Positions 53,659-64,000 of a stretch of DNA of 64,000 nucleotides are shown in pieces; within the stretch, counting starts at the first letter, position 1, and each line of letters opens with the position of its first letter. The DNA is from Pseudoalteromonas piratica (GTDB lineage Bacteria; Pseudomonadota; Gammaproteobacteria; Enterobacterales; Alteromonadaceae), in contig NZ_CP009888.1 of the NCBI RefSeq assembly GCF_000788395.1, positions 2,004,001 through 2,068,000 of the forward strand, read 5' to 3'. The notes below the pieces were generated by a model. That model had not been told where the DNA came from and ran no database searches. It worked only from the letters and a program-made list of their open reading frames with translations. The position numbers and the translations under genes were made by a program.

Positions 53659-54849
53659 TTAAAGCACTTTACAAATAAGCCCTTTCAAGTAGAAGCCTTC
53701 AGGGTATTCACCGGCAATAGGGTGATCAGGTGCCTGATTTAAGCGCTCCATAATGCGAAGTTCTCGCCCTGCATCGAGTGCGGCATCTGCTACTACTTTT
53801 TGAAACAGATTTTGTTCCATTAAGCCAGAGCATGAGAATGTCAGTAAGGTACCACCTGGTTTTAGAATTTGCATGGCAATCATGTTAATGTCTTTATAAC
53901 CTCGACATGCTCCCGTTAACTGTGCTTTGCTGTCAGCAAACTTTGGTGGATCCATTACGATGGTATCAAATTGAACACCTTTCTCACGGTATTCGCGAAG
54001 CAGTTTAAATACGTCTTGTTTGATAAAATCGACTTTAGATAAATCTAAATTGTTATGCTCAACATTGCGTTTAGCAATTGCTAATGCACTTTCAGATACA
54101 TCCACATTAGTCACTTTTTCACAGCCTGCTTTAAGTGCATATAAACTAAATGTACCGGTATAGCTAAAGCAGTTAAGTACCGTTTTATCTTTAGAAAAAC
54201 GACTCAACGCATTACGGCTATCACGCTGATCTAAATAAAAGCCGGTTTTGTGGCCGCCTAAAATATCAACTTCTAATGCCAGACCATTTTCCATTATTCT
54301 TACAGGCTCTGTTGGTGCGTTGCCGTGCAATACACCCGTGATAGGCTCAAGACCTTCTTTTTTACGTACATCTACATCAGAGCGTTCATACACGTTACAA
54401 CCAGGAAACAACTTAATAAGAGCTTGAACTAATTCACCCTTATGGCGCTCTGCACCTGCACTTAATAACTGACATACAAGATAGTTATCAAACTTATCGA
54501 TAGTAATACCCGGTAAACCATCTGATTCAGCAGCACATAGTCGAAAGCCAGTGAGGCCACCTTCATCAATAACGTAATCACGCAAACTCAGTGCTTGTTT
54601 AAGACGGTTATAGAAGAAGTCAGTATCGACTATTGTGTTTTCGTCAAATGACCATACTCGCGCACGGATTTGCGATTGAGGACTGTATGCCGCAATGGCT
54701 AGAAATTTGCCATCCGCGTCATAAACACTGACGGTATCCCCTAAACCTGGGTTGCCTTTTACTTTCTTAATGGCTTTCGAAAAAATCCAAGGGTGTTTGC
54801 GTTTTAATGACTTTTCACGCCCTGGTTGAAGATAAATAACCCCAGACAT
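53659..54849 (-). CDS. rlmI: 23S rRNA m5C1962 methyltransferase
   Basis: The 396-residue enzyme equals E. coli RlmI in length. An N-terminal PUA domain ([21 protein letters not shown]) precedes the central EEHI-type domain and a Rossmann methyltransferase: [16 protein letters not shown] (SAM), [11 protein letters not shown], and the catalytic motif VMDPPKFA, with a Cys in FSCSGLM. It methylates C1962 of 23S rRNA. It lies near yccX, its neighbour in E. coli. Confidence 0.94.
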   Translation of the reverse strand: MSGVIYLQPGREKSLKRKHPWIFSKAIKKVKGNPGLGDTVSVYDADGKFLAIAAYSPQSQIRARVWSFDENTIVDTDFFYNRLKQALSLRDYVIDEGGLTGFRLCAAESDGLPGITIDKFDNYLVCQLLSAGAERHKGELVQALIKLFPGCNVYERSDVDVRKKEGLEPITGVLHGNAPTEPVRIMENGLALEVDILGGHKTGFYLDQRDSRNALSRFSKDKTVLNCFSYTGTFSLYALKAGCEKVTNVDVSESALAIAKRNVEHNNLDLSKVDFIKQDVFKLLREYREKGVQFDTIVMDPPKFADSKAQLTGACRGYKDINMIAMQILKPGGTLLTFSCSGLMEQNLFQKVVADAALDAGRELRIMERLNQAPDHPIAGEYPEGFYLKGLICKVL

Positions 54850-54946
54850 AGTGGCTCCGGTTGCTGCAGATAAAAAAGGTCGTTATTTTAGTTAACCTCT
54901 TACTCGCTTACAAGTAGAATACGCTTTTGAGAAAGGGCTTATAACA

Positions 54947-55570
54947 ATGAAAATACTGATAGCCAGTGATATTTTCGGTGAAACCGAAGCGCATATTGAG
55001 ATATGTGAATTATTAGGTAACAAGCATCAAGTAACCTCAATTTCTCCCTATCATAAAGAACCTCCCATTTTTGCTAATGAAACAGATGCATATCAATACT
55101 TTATAAATATGGGCGGTATGGATAACTACTTAGCGCGCATAGCAAATCTAAAAAATGTCAATGAGATAGAAATTACCATCGGTTTTAGTGCCGGCGGTGC
55201 TGCTATTTGGGCTTGCCAAAATGTCTTTACTGCATTGCGTCAAGGCATTGCATTTTATCCAGGTCAGATTCGGCATTATCTTGAAACAAAAGTGTCTGTT
55301 CCTTGGCATGTGGTATTTGCAAAGTTTGAGCGCCATTTTGATCAAGATGAGGTTATCGGCGTGCTTGCTAAAAATACGAGCTTATCCATCTATCGAGCGC
55401 CTTATCAGCATGGCTTTATCAACCCAGATTCAGAACAGTTCAATTTATCAGCGAGACGAGAAGCATTAGATTGTCTAGCAAATATTGATGTAACCGCTAA
55501 TAAAGGTGAATTAGCGACTGAATTTACAAAAAATTATGAAAAATTTGGCAATCCGATGGTCACCGACTAA
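54947..55570 (+). CDS. Dienelactone-hydrolase-like alpha/beta hydrolase
   Basis: The 207-residue protein has an N-terminal IASDIFGETEAHIEI strand-turn and the nucleophile elbow GFSAGGAAIW (Ser around residue 84), with a distal His in APYQHGFIN. The layout agrees with short dienelactone-hydrolase-type proteins. The usual Cys nucleophile of true dienelactone hydrolase is replaced by Ser. Substrate unknown. It is 35 bp upstream of yccX on the same strand, so they may be co-transcribed. Confidence 0.75.
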   Translation: MKILIASDIFGETEAHIEICELLGNKHQVTSISPYHKEPPIFANETDAYQYFINMGGMDNYLARIANLKNVNEIEITIGFSAGGAAIWACQNVFTALRQGIAFYPGQIRHYLETKVSVPWHVVFAKFERHFDQDEVIGVLAKNTSLSIYRAPYQHGFINPDSEQFNLSARREALDCLANIDVTANKGELATEFTKNYEKFGNPMVTD

Positions 55571-55605
55571 GTTTGATTAGACAATCGATTTAAATAGGTG
55601 TTGTT

Positions 55606-55878
55606 ATGTCTGAGCGAACACTAAAAGCTATTGTTGCTGGCAGAGTGCAAGGTGTATTTTATCGCGCTTCGGTAAAACAAGTAGCTGAGCAGCTGGGAAT
55701 TTGTGGTTATGCCAAAAATTTAGCTAATGGTGAAGTTGAAGTGGAAGCCACAGGGCAAGATCTCAAATTGATTAAGTTTACCGAGTTTCTTGAACAAGGC
55801 CCAAGCCAAGCAGATGTTGAGAAAGTCTCGTGGGATTACATTCAAACCAAACAATTTGATGGATTTGAGGTACAATAA
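55606..55878 (+). CDS. yccX: Acylphosphatase
   Basis: The 90-residue enzyme shows the acylphosphatase signature: GRVQGVFYRASVKQVAEQLGICGYAKNLANGEVEVEATG, with the phosphate-binding Arg and the catalytic Asn (KNLANG). It hydrolyses carboxyl-phosphate bonds. The E. coli homologue sits beside rlmI; here it lies 756 bp from it. Confidence 0.95.
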   Translation: MSERTLKAIVAGRVQGVFYRASVKQVAEQLGICGYAKNLANGEVEVEATGQDLKLIKFTEFLEQGPSQADVEKVSWDYIQTKQFDGFEVQ

Positions 55879-55949
55879 TTAAAAAATTAGTACCTTTGCA
55901 ATTCATTGATTATACTTAGGTTTATAACTAACAAAAAGATTGCATTCGG

Positions 55950-58178
55950 ATGAAATTACGCTCACTTTATGTTGCTTGTGCACTCGCTTGCGCCCCTTCT
56001 TACGCACAAGTATCAAACGATATGGAAGTTATAGAAGTTTATGCTACCAAACGTGCCCAACCCATCAAACAAGTTACAGTTACGTTATCAACGGTTGATG
56101 GAGAACAAATTGATAAAGAGCAGCTTAAAGATGTTACTGCAATAGGGCATTTAATTCCTAACGTTAAAATCTCTCAAAATGCTGCAGAGGGTACTACACC
56201 TGCCATCAACATTCGCGGGGTTGGCTTAATTGATTACAACACATCCAATACTTCGCCAATTGCTATTTATCAAGATGATGTCACGGTAGGTGCGGCAAAT
56301 AATCAGTTAGTTAATTTGTTTGATATAGAAAGCATTGAGATTCTTCGCGGACCACAAGGCACACTGTTTGGACGTAACAGCACTGGGGGGGCAATTTTAA
56401 TTCGTAATAAACTGCCAGAACTTAACACACTCGATGGTTATATAAAGGTAGGCCGTGGTAATCTCGATTTTGGCTTATTAGAAGGCGTAGCAAACATACC
56501 GCTTAGCGAAAATATAGCAACTCGAATTTCAGTAAGCAGTAAAGAATATGATTACTCAACCAATAACTTATTACCTGGTTCAGAGCAAGCTGGCATGGTG
56601 CAAACAGACTATCGCGTTGCCTTACTTGGGCAGTGGGACAAGTTTGACTTACATTTCAAACTCAATGGTAATGATTGGAATGGCACAGTTAATCCTGTAG
56701 GTTCCATTGGTATTTTTAAAGATCCTGTAAACGGTGTGCTGTGTAGTGTTGAAGAGTTAGGCTCTAACAATTGTTTTGATGCTTTTGGTTTTAATGACGG
56801 CAGTGAACGTTTTTTTGATGTTATGGTAAATAATGAACAGGAACACGACACTGAGAATATTGGGACTTCTTTAAAACTTAATTATCAATTAAACGACACG
56901 CTAGAGTTAACCAGTATTACCGCTTATAACTCGCTAAATCGAGATCATGGTTTTAATTGTGATGGCAGTCCAGCGCAGTTATGTGAAGGGCACTTGGGCA
57001 CAAAAGATGATGCGTTTAGCCAAGAATTACGTCTATCGTCGACATTTGATATTGGCCATTTAATGGCAGGTATTTACTATTTACATGAAGATATTAAACA
57101 AAATAATTTTAATGATATTCTCCGCGATTTAAGGGGGATTTTGGATCCATCCCTCACAACGACTTTTTATTACGACAATACAATAAATATTGAATCAACG
57201 GCAATTTTCGGTCAATTCGACTGGCAAATAAATAATCAATTCACTGTGGTACTGGGTGCGCGTTATACCGATGAGACAACACAGTATGAATCTCATAGCG
57301 ATTTGAATATTGTGTTAGACCCGAGTGATTTAGCAGGACAAACCATAGATTATTATACCGTGTCAGGTAGTGAGACGGATGATCAAGTGTCTGGTAAATT
57401 GGCGCTTAATTACCAAACATTAGATGGAACGCAATTATATTATTCATTATCAAATGGCTATAAAAGTGGTGGTTATTATGGCGGATTCATTGCGACTCCG
57501 GAGCAAGCGGAACTTGCGGCGTATGGTCCCGAATATATACTAGCTAATGAACTTGGCCTACGTACAGAACTGTTTGATAACCAGTGGAAAATCGCTGCAG
57601 CCGTGTTTCATTATGACTATCAAGACCAACAAGTGTTTATGAATCAGGCGAGTGCAACGCCCGGTGCACCACCGTTACAGCTGCTTGAAAATGTTGCGTC
57701 TTCAACAATTTATGGTGCAGAGCTTGAAAATACGTGGTTTTTGGGTAGCGATATAGATATCACATTCAATGTTGGATACTTACCTCATGCAGAGTTTGAC
57801 GAGTATGTTGATCCCTTGGGTAATGCGTTAACTGATCACCGTTTACCATTTACATCTGAGTGGAATATTGCGAGTAACATAAATTACCGGTTGAATATCA
57901 GTGATGGCGAGTTAGCTATTTCCCTCGGCAATGATTATCAGTCTGAATACTATTTTGATCAAAATATGAATGAGTCTGCAATGCAAGATAATGTATTGTT
58001 ATGGCACGCGAATATTTCGTATAGTATTGCAGCTTGGCATGTTAATCTTTGGGGTAAAAATCTAACAGATGAACACTATAGCCACTTGAAATTCGACTTA
58101 AGCTCATTTTTGGGCATGTTAGAAGATTTCAAAGCTGAGGGTCGCCAATATGGTATAAACCTTCGTTATCAATTTTGA
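55950..58178 (+). CDS. TonB-dependent receptor (second)
   Basis: The 742-residue protein has a signal peptide (MKLRSLYVACALACAPSYA), TonB box region MEVIEVYATKRAQPIKQV, a plug (NIRGVGLIDYN, IEILRGPQGTLFGRNSTGGAILI) and a barrel whose last strand ends GINLRYQF. The plug resembles receptors of the FecA/CirA-like group that include siderophore, sterol and aromatic-compound receptors. It is 20 bp from the hybrid kinase, forming a two-gene operon, which suggests the kinase reports the same substrate. Substrate unknown. Confidence 0.9.
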   Translation: MKLRSLYVACALACAPSYAQVSNDMEVIEVYATKRAQPIKQVTVTLSTVDGEQIDKEQLKDVTAIGHLIPNVKISQNAAEGTTPAINIRGVGLIDYNTSNTSPIAIYQDDVTVGAANNQLVNLFDIESIEILRGPQGTLFGRNSTGGAILIRNKLPELNTLDGYIKVGRGNLDFGLLEGVANIPLSENIATRISVSSKEYDYSTNNLLPGSEQAGMVQTDYRVALLGQWDKFDLHFKLNGNDWNGTVNPVGSIGIFKDPVNGVLCSVEELGSNNCFDAFGFNDGSERFFDVMVNNEQEHDTENIGTSLKLNYQLNDTLELTSITAYNSLNRDHGFNCDGSPAQLCEGHLGTKDDAFSQELRLSSTFDIGHLMAGIYYLHEDIKQNNFNDILRDLRGILDPSLTTTFYYDNTINIESTAIFGQFDWQINNQFTVVLGARYTDETTQYESHSDLNIVLDPSDLAGQTIDYYTVSGSETDDQVSGKLALNYQTLDGTQLYYSLSNGYKSGGYYGGFIATPEQAELAAYGPEYILANELGLRTELFDNQWKIAAAVFHYDYQDQQVFMNQASATPGAPPLQLLENVASSTIYGAELENTWFLGSDIDITFNVGYLPHAEFDEYVDPLGNALTDHRLPFTSEWNIASNINYRLNISDGELAISLGNDYQSEYYFDQNMNESAMQDNVLLWHANISYSIAAWHVNLWGKNLTDEHYSHLKFDLSSFLGMLEDFKAEGRQYGINLRYQF

Positions 58179-58198
58179 TTTATTCCGGAAAGTGGTAG

Positions 58199-60850
58199 AT
58201 GAAACAAACAGGCGTTATCTTTGTTTTTATTTTTTTTCTGTTGCTCAGCAAGCAACTGTTTGCTTCTACCACACCACCAGACAAGCTTCTTGCAACCAAT
58301 TTATTAACAGATTCAGTCCAGATAAACTCTGAACAACGTCTCAGCTTTCCACTTAGTTATGCTGAAGCCAAAACGTGGCAGCATAAACAACACCTTAAAA
58401 AGCGACCTCATATATTTGGTGATGAGGTCTGGTATGCATTTCCACTTGTTCACCAATTAGCGTCAGGTGATTATATTTTTGCTCCTTCAAATTTTATGGC
58501 AGATGAAATTGAAGTCAGGGTGTTTGATAAAAATAACACGCAGATTTCTTTTTCAGGTGCTGAGCATTCCCTGGATACACCATTTCATTTTACTAATGAA
58601 GTTCAGTTAGTTAGTGGCGAGCAATACATAGTAATTGTACGTATTACCAGTGATTATTTTTATACATCTCCTAAGCTGATGCTTTACCAAGCTAAAGATT
58701 TTCAACAACAAGCAACTGTGACATCAACAATCATGTTACTTTGCTTTGGAATTGGCATCGCTCTTGGCTTATATAACTTACTTATATTCTTTGTTTCTAG
58801 AGAAAAAATGCACCTTCACTATGCCTTGTTTACAGCATCGTGGGTGTTTGCTTGGAGCCATTTCTTTTTAATCCCGCAGCAATTATTTGGTGTTAACTCA
58901 GCACCGTACCATTGGCTTGGTTTTATTTTGTTGCCGTTAACAAATGCACTCTTTTTCATACCCTTTCTCAGATTAGATAAGTATTTTCCACAACTATCTA
59001 AAGTTGCTATTGGCGTGGGCGTTGGCGCGTTAATCGGTATTCCAATTAGTGTCTTTATACCTGGCTTTGGCTTTATTTGGGCAACACTTGTCACTGGCAT
59101 TATGATGGTGATTGGGATGGCAGCAGGTATCCTGAGTTGGCAAAATGGTTTCAAACCAGCCCGTTATTTTATTTTGGCTTACATCGCGATGTTAGTGCCA
59201 AATATGGTAGGGAACTTAAATAACCTCGGGCTATTTTCAAATGTTAATGCCAATTTTTATTTATACGGTCTAATAGGTACCACTCTTGATGCCTTGTTAT
59301 TAGCATTTGCAGTTGCAGACAAACTTCGTTTAATCAATAAACAAAATTTCGATTTAAGCCAAAACTTAGAATTAAAAGTAAAAGAGCGTACTACAGCACT
59401 TGAAATGCTAACCGAAGAACTGAAAGACGCAAACCAAGCTAAATCACGTTTTCTGGCTAATATGAGCCATGAAATTCGCACTCCAATGACCTCAATTTTA
59501 GGTTACATAGATACGTTAAACAGTGATGATTCGTTAACCCCCGATGAGCAAAAACATGGTTTAAGTGTAATTCAAAAAAACAGCCGGCATTTATTAAGTT
59601 TAATTAATGACATCTTAGATGTGTCAAAAATTGAAGCAAACAAGTTAACCATTGAGCAAGTGCCGACGAATATTTTTCAGCTTCTCTCAGAAGTGGGATC
59701 TGTACTGGGTCGTCAAGTACGTGATAAAGGGCTCGAATTTAATATTGATTATCACTTTCCGTTACCAAATCAAATAATGTCAGATCCCGTAAGGCTCCGT
59801 CAGATTTTACTTAACTTAGCGAGTAACTCGGTAAAGTTTACTAAAAAGGGTAGTGTGAGTATTAAAGTTGAAATGGAAGATGAAGACTTAAAAATAACCA
59901 TTGTTGACACTGGGATTGGCATGGATCAACAAGCACTAGATAAGTTATTTAGTCCGTTTCATCAAGGTGATTTATCAACGACACGGCAATTTGGCGGTAC
60001 AGGGCTAGGTCTTCATATTTCAAAAAATCTGGTCGAACGTCTCGGTGGTGTGATGCAGGTATCGAGTAGAGTGGATAAAGGTTCAAAATTTAGCTTTACA
60101 TTACCTTGCTACCTCACGACTGAGACACAATGGCTAGATTCCTATCAAATTACTAAAGAAACGGAATATAAGAGTAAGCGCAATTCAGCAATTAAAAAGC
60201 TTGAAGGAACAATTCTATTAGCTGAAGATCACCCAGACAATCGCGTATTAATAAAACGCATGTTAGAAAATTTAGGGTTTAGTATTGTCTGTGCTAATAA
60301 TGGTAAAGAAGCGGTTGAAGCAACCCTGAATGATGAATTTGATATTATATTATTAGATATTCAAATGCCGGTTATGGATGGCTTAGAAGCCCATGACTTA
60401 ATGCGCTCAACCGGCGTTTCTTGTCCGATTTTAGCACTGACAGCCAATGCCATGACGGATGAAATCAAACATTATTTGTCTGTGGGATTTGACGATCATA
60501 TCGCTAAACCAATCGACCAAACTGAGTTTTATGAGAAACTAAGTAAATACATTGATGTACCTATTGAAGTTGCAGCTATTCCTGAGCAAGACCTTGAGAT
60601 AATGCGCTTGCAATTTATAAATAATCTCACTGAACAAAAAGCCCTTGCTGAGCATTTGTTTTGCTTGGGAGACAATCCAGAACTTGCCAAACTGTGCCAT
60701 GCAATTTATGGCGCTGCGGGAATGTTTGGCTTTGAAGAGCTTGGCGTTATGGCAAAAAGCCTTGAAACTGCGCTGAAAAACGATTCACAAAAAGAAATCA
60801 GTACTGCGTATCAGTCATTTATGCGCTCAATTAAACAGATCCATGCTTAA
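58199..60850 (+). CDS. Hybrid sensor histidine kinase with 7TMR-DISM sensor, receiver and Hpt-like end
   Basis: The 883-residue protein starts with a signal peptide and an extracellular DISM-type domain (about 30-170), then seven hydrophobic helices (about 180-375), a HisKA domain with FLANMSHEIRTPMTSILGYI, a HATPase with NLASNSVKFT, DTGIGMD and GGTGLGLHIS, a receiver with LLAEDHPDNR and LLDIQMPVMDG, and a C-terminal Hpt-like helical bundle with HAIYGAAGMFGF. In the Hpt motif the usual Lys after His is Tyr, so relay ability is uncertain. It is in one operon with the TonB receptor. Confidence 0.9.
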   Translation: MKQTGVIFVFIFFLLLSKQLFASTTPPDKLLATNLLTDSVQINSEQRLSFPLSYAEAKTWQHKQHLKKRPHIFGDEVWYAFPLVHQLASGDYIFAPSNFMADEIEVRVFDKNNTQISFSGAEHSLDTPFHFTNEVQLVSGEQYIVIVRITSDYFYTSPKLMLYQAKDFQQQATVTSTIMLLCFGIGIALGLYNLLIFFVSREKMHLHYALFTASWVFAWSHFFLIPQQLFGVNSAPYHWLGFILLPLTNALFFIPFLRLDKYFPQLSKVAIGVGVGALIGIPISVFIPGFGFIWATLVTGIMMVIGMAAGILSWQNGFKPARYFILAYIAMLVPNMVGNLNNLGLFSNVNANFYLYGLIGTTLDALLLAFAVADKLRLINKQNFDLSQNLELKVKERTTALEMLTEELKDANQAKSRFLANMSHEIRTPMTSILGYIDTLNSDDSLTPDEQKHGLSVIQKNSRHLLSLINDILDVSKIEANKLTIEQVPTNIFQLLSEVGSVLGRQVRDKGLEFNIDYHFPLPNQIMSDPVRLRQILLNLASNSVKFTKKGSVSIKVEMEDEDLKITIVDTGIGMDQQALDKLFSPFHQGDLSTTRQFGGTGLGLHISKNLVERLGGVMQVSSRVDKGSKFSFTLPCYLTTETQWLDSYQITKETEYKSKRNSAIKKLEGTILLAEDHPDNRVLIKRMLENLGFSIVCANNGKEAVEATLNDEFDIILLDIQMPVMDGLEAHDLMRSTGVSCPILALTANAMTDEIKHYLSVGFDDHIAKPIDQTEFYEKLSKYIDVPIEVAAIPEQDLEIMRLQFINNLTEQKALAEHLFCLGDNPELAKLCHAIYGAAGMFGFEELGVMAKSLETALKNDSQKEISTAYQSFMRSIKQIHA

Positions 60851-60889
60851 TTTCCTTTGTGCTGTGTTGCTATAATCGTCTTGTTTTGA

Positions 60890-60923
60890 CACAAAAAAAC
60901 CGCAATTAAGCGGTTTTTTGTTT
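60890..60923. terminator. Bidirectional rho-independent terminator
   Basis: ACAAAAAAACCGC-AATTAA-GCGGTTTTTTGT between the hybrid kinase and convergent metG. Confidence 0.9.
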
Positions 60924-60938
60924 TAAGTCGGCTGTGGG

Positions 60939-62966
60939 CTACATTACGCGCATACCTGGCTCTGAACCTTCATCTGGGTTTAAGATGTAGATTTCTTTGC
61001 CGCCAGGGCCTGCAGCCAGTACCATACCCTCAGACATACCAAAACGCATCTTACGAGGTTTAAGGTTTGCAACCATTACGGTTAGCTTGCCTTCAATATC
61101 TTCTGGTTGATACGCTGATTTAATACCTGCGAATACTTGGCGAGTTTCACCGCCGAGATCTAATGTTAACTTTAACAGTTTATCCGCGCCTTCAACGTGT
61201 TCTGCTTTCGCAATTTTAGCTACGCGTAGGTCAACTTTTGCAAAATCATTAAATTCAATTTCATCTGCAATCGGCTCTTTGGCTAGAGGACTGTTAGGAT
61301 CAATCGCTGGTTTTGCAGGTGCCAGGCTTTCTTTTGATTCTTCAAGCATTGCGTTTACCTTATCCATTTCAACACGTTGCATTAATGCTTTGAACTTGCT
61401 GATTTCGTGATTAGTTAGCGCAGTATTGATACTTTGCCAGGTTAATTCTGTATTTAAGAAGGTTTCAACTTGCTCTGCCATTGCAGGTAACACAGGCTTT
61501 AAATAAGTCATTAATAACTTAAATAGGTTGATACCCATAGAGCAAACCAAGTGAGCATCTCGTTGTGTTGCTTCATCTTTAATTAATACCCAAGGTGCTT
61601 TGGCATCAATGTACTGATTTGCTTTGTCTGCAAGCGCCATAATTTCACGAATTGCACGGCTGTATTCACGGTTTTCAAATGACGCAGCAACTGATTCTTG
61701 CGCATTAACAAATTCAGCGAGTAGCTCAGGCTCTGCAATTTCATCACTCAGTTTACCGTTGAATTTCTTAGCAATAAAACCGGCACAACGGCTTGCAATA
61801 TTAACAACTTTACCTACCAGATCTGAGTTCACACGCTGTGCGAAATCTTCCAAGTTTAGGTCTAAATCGGTAATGCCTGAATTAAGTTTGGCTGCAAAGT
61901 AGTAACGCAAATACTCAGGGTTAGCAATGTGATCCAGGTAGGTACGCGCTTTAATAAAAGTACCTTTGGACTTAGACATTTTTGCGCCATTAACCGTAAC
62001 AAAACCATGAGCAAATACATTATTTGGCTTTCTAAAACCGGCACCTTCAAGCATTGCTGGCCAGAAAAGGCTGTGGAAGTAGACGATGTCTTTACCGATA
62101 AAGTGATAAAGCTCAGCATCTGAATCAGTTGACCAAAACGCATCAAAATCAAGGCCTGTTTTATCGCATAAGTTTTTAAAACTGGCCATGTAACCAATTG
62201 GCGCATCTAACCATACATAAAAGTATTTACCAGGTGCGCCAGGGATTTCAAAACCAAAGTAAGGCGCGTCGCGGCTAATATCCCATTGTTGTAGACCATC
62301 TTCAAACCATTCATTTAGCTTGTTTGCCATTTCACCTTGGATTGCACCAGATGTCAGCCACGCTTTAAGCATCTCTTCAAACGCAGGTAAGTCGAAGAAA
62401 TAGTGCTCTGAATCTTTTAATACTGGGGTTGAACCTGACATCACTGATTTTGGTGATTCAAGCTCCGTTGGACTATAAGTTGCGCCACATACATCACAGC
62501 TATCGCCATTTTGGTCCTCGGCTTTACAGCGAGGGCAAGTACCTGTTACAAAGCGGTCTGGTAAGAAAATGCCTTTCTCTTCATCAAATAATTGCGAAAT
62601 AGTACGCTTTTTGATGTAACCACCGTCATTTAAACGATTATAAATAAGCTCAGAAAAGGCTTTATTTTCTTCTGAATGCGTACTGTGATAGTTATCAAAC
62701 TTAATATGAAAATCGGCAAAGTCGCGTTGGCGCTCAACACTTACATTGGCAACCATTTCTTCAGGTGTGATCCCTTGCTTTTGAGCATTTAGCATGATCG
62801 GCGTACCGTGTGCGTCATCGGCACACACATAATACGTTTCATGACCACGTAACTTCTGGAAACGAGACCAGATATCAGTTTGAATATATTCAAGTAAATG
62901 ACCTAAATGCGTTGGGCCATTTGCATAAGGTAATGCACTTGTAATTAAGATTTTTCTTTGCGACAT
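60939..62966 (-). CDS. metG: Methionyl-tRNA synthetase
   Basis: The 675-residue class I synthetase has the HIGH-type motif in [14 protein letters not shown], zinc-knuckle cysteines ([18 protein letters not shown]), the KMSKS motif in [11 protein letters not shown], an anticodon-binding helical domain and a C-terminal tRNA-binding EMAP-like domain ([29 protein letters not shown]). It is of the long dimeric type (E. coli 677 residues). It is divergent from mrp as in E. coli. Confidence 0.98.
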   Translation of the reverse strand: MSQRKILITSALPYANGPTHLGHLLEYIQTDIWSRFQKLRGHETYYVCADDAHGTPIMLNAQKQGITPEEMVANVSVERQRDFADFHIKFDNYHSTHSEENKAFSELIYNRLNDGGYIKKRTISQLFDEEKGIFLPDRFVTGTCPRCKAEDQNGDSCDVCGATYSPTELESPKSVMSGSTPVLKDSEHYFFDLPAFEEMLKAWLTSGAIQGEMANKLNEWFEDGLQQWDISRDAPYFGFEIPGAPGKYFYVWLDAPIGYMASFKNLCDKTGLDFDAFWSTDSDAELYHFIGKDIVYFHSLFWPAMLEGAGFRKPNNVFAHGFVTVNGAKMSKSKGTFIKARTYLDHIANPEYLRYYFAAKLNSGITDLDLNLEDFAQRVNSDLVGKVVNIASRCAGFIAKKFNGKLSDEIAEPELLAEFVNAQESVAASFENREYSRAIREIMALADKANQYIDAKAPWVLIKDEATQRDAHLVCSMGINLFKLLMTYLKPVLPAMAEQVETFLNTELTWQSINTALTNHEISKFKALMQRVEMDKVNAMLEESKESLAPAKPAIDPNSPLAKEPIADEIEFNDFAKVDLRVAKIAKAEHVEGADKLLKLTLDLGGETRQVFAGIKSAYQPEDIEGKLTVMVANLKPRKMRFGMSEGMVLAAGPGGKEIYILNPDEGSEPGMRVM

Positions 62967-63135
62967 ATCGTTTACCGTAAACTAGTGTGGTGACAACACC
63001 AAAAATTTACCCTTGGGTAATCTTTGCTTGTTACGTACTCATACAAAAAGTAACAGGCTAAGTATATAACTGGAGTTAAGGACAGGAATATTACATAATT
63101 CCAGCGCGTATTTCATTAGCCAAATGCAGATTTAC

Positions 63136-64000
63136 ATGTTTAATATTAAAAATCTTTTCTCTGGGTCAAAACAAGCTGATAAAGCTGTAACTGAAGGGCA
63201 GGAATCAGCCTTGTTTACTCGCATTAATCAGTTGTTGGCAGATTATCGTTCTGACATTTTTCCTGTTGGTTTGCAACAAGCTACTAGCTTAGTATCTGTT
63301 ACCGATGGTGACACAATAAAAGTAGAGTTGTTACTACATTTTGCAGCGAGCAGTGAACAGCCTGACATTGCTAAATTCTTGTCTGATAAGTTGGGTAAGC
63401 AAGTCGCGTTAAGTGTACAAGTCAATTTGTTAGAACCAACTAGGCACAAAAATATTAAGCATATTGTCTTAGTCGCCAGTGGCAAAGGCGGTGTTGGTAA
63501 ATCAACAAGTGCCGTTAATTTAGCGAACGCGTTAAAACAAAATGGTGCAAAGGTAGGTATTTTGGATGCTGACATTTACGGCCCATCAATTCCTTTACTC
63601 CTTGGCCTTGAAGATGCAAAACCAGAGGCAAAAGATGACAAAACGCTATTACCTATGGATAAAAATGGTTTGGCGACTCAGTCAATTGGATTTTTATTAG
63701 GCAAAGAAGATGCAACTGTTTGGCGTGGCCCTATGGCATCAACAGCCTTGATGCAGCTACTAAATGAGACGTCATGGCCTGCACTTGATTACTTAGTTGT
63801 TGATATGCCCCCTGGCACAGGTGATATTCAGTTAACCATGTCACAAAAAATTCCTGCAAGTGGCGCTGTAATTGTTACTACGCCGCAAGACTTAGCATTA
63901 GCGGATGCTAAAAAGGGCATTGATATGTTTAACAAAGTGAAAGTGCCCATTGTAGGCTTAATTGAGAATATGAGTTACTTCCATTGCCAACATTGTAATG
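63136..64000 (+). CDS. mrp: Mrp/ApbC Fe-S carrier ATPase, 3' end missing
   Basis: A + strand frame runs from ATG 63136 to the window end without a stop (288 codons seen). It begins MFNIKNLFSGSKQ, has a short N-terminal DUF59-like region (LLADYRSDIFPVGLQQ), the deviant Walker A SGKGGVGKSTSAVNL, DADIYGPSIPLLLG, WRGPMASTALMQLL and DYLVVDMPPGTGD, and ends inside the CxxC region (MSYFHCQHCN). Mrp proteins carry 4Fe-4S clusters for delivery. An in-frame ATG at 63124 is an alternative start; neither has a strong ribosome-binding site. Confidence 0.93.
   Translation, partial: MFNIKNLFSGSKQADKAVTEGQESALFTRINQLLADYRSDIFPVGLQQATSLVSVTDGDTIKVELLLHFAASSEQPDIAKFLSDKLGKQVALSVQVNLLEPTRHKNIKHIVLVASGKGGVGKSTSAVNLANALKQNGAKVGILDADIYGPSIPLLLGLEDAKPEAKDDKTLLPMDKNGLATQSIGFLLGKEDATVWRGPMASTALMQLLNETSWPALDYLVVDMPPGTGDIQLTMSQKIPASGAVIVTTPQDLALADAKKGIDMFNKVKVPIVGLIENMSYFHCQHCN

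Noticed and set aside
1-64000. tRNA or rRNA genes, phage or IS genes
   Set aside because: No cloverleaf with CCA end, rRNA signature, integrase or transposase was seen on either strand by reading; a tRNAscan and IS search would settle it.

Overview
The window looks like chromosomal DNA of a marine gammaproteobacterium of the order Alteromonadales, most likely Pseudoalteromonas or a close relative. This rests on the AT-rich composition, two TonB-dependent receptors, a SapC/tryptophan-halogenase-like module beside a LacI-type regulator, and E. coli-like local gene orders (trp - rnm - yciO - rluB, metG facing mrp, rlmI near yccX, a yhaJ/yqjF/yqjG set). No rRNA, tRNA, CRISPR array, transposase or prophage was seen. 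The assignment is inferred from protein resemblance and synteny, not from a search.

Layout. 1-5.4 kb: the end of a methyltransferase gene, mtfA, a LysR regulator (yhaJ type) divergent from a DoxX/pirin/glutathionyl-reductase operon, and an Ala/Lys-rich small protein. 5.5-13.2 kb: ybgI, a PepSY-phoP-phoQ-LprI-like operon, yciI, a sodium-coupled transporter, small membrane proteins and yciB. 13.3-20.2 kb: the complete trp operon trpE-G-D-CF-B-A, preceded by two tandem leader-peptide attenuators. 20.3-30.7 kb: a DMT exporter, rnm-yciO-scpA-scpB-rluB, bcp-gcvR, bamC, a YjiH-type membrane protein, a tiny DUF2897-like gene and an ankyrin protein.

30.9-47 kb is the most distinctive part. It holds a cysteine desulfurase-rhodanese fusion, a LacI-family regulator divergent from pgi, then zwf-pgl, a SusC/CirA-like TonB receptor, two flavin-dependent tryptophan-halogenase-family proteins, a 2OG-Fe(II)-oxygenase-like protein and SapC. 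Copies of a 14-bp palindrome TGACANCGNTGTCA lie upstream of pgi/lacI, of the TonB receptor and of the halogenase operon, so these genes probably form one sugar-responsive regulon. Between pgi and zwf is a roughly 470-bp array of four related hairpin elements with covarying stems and a constant GGTGAGAG loop, which looks like an undescribed structured RNA. Upstream of the TonB receptor is a separate mini transcription unit (-10 box, 32-codon ORF with a good ribosome-binding site, hairpin, terminator) overlapped by two of the palindromes.

47-64 kb: ydcH and a DksA-like gene, isoaspartyl peptidase, hrpA, a PilZ protein, rlmI, a dienelactone-hydrolase-like protein, acylphosphatase, a second TonB receptor tightly coupled to a hybrid sensor kinase, metG, and the 5' part of mrp running off the end. 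Two copies of a 162-163 bp element, one with perfect 10-bp terminal inverted repeats, lie at 1.5 and 12.4 kb.
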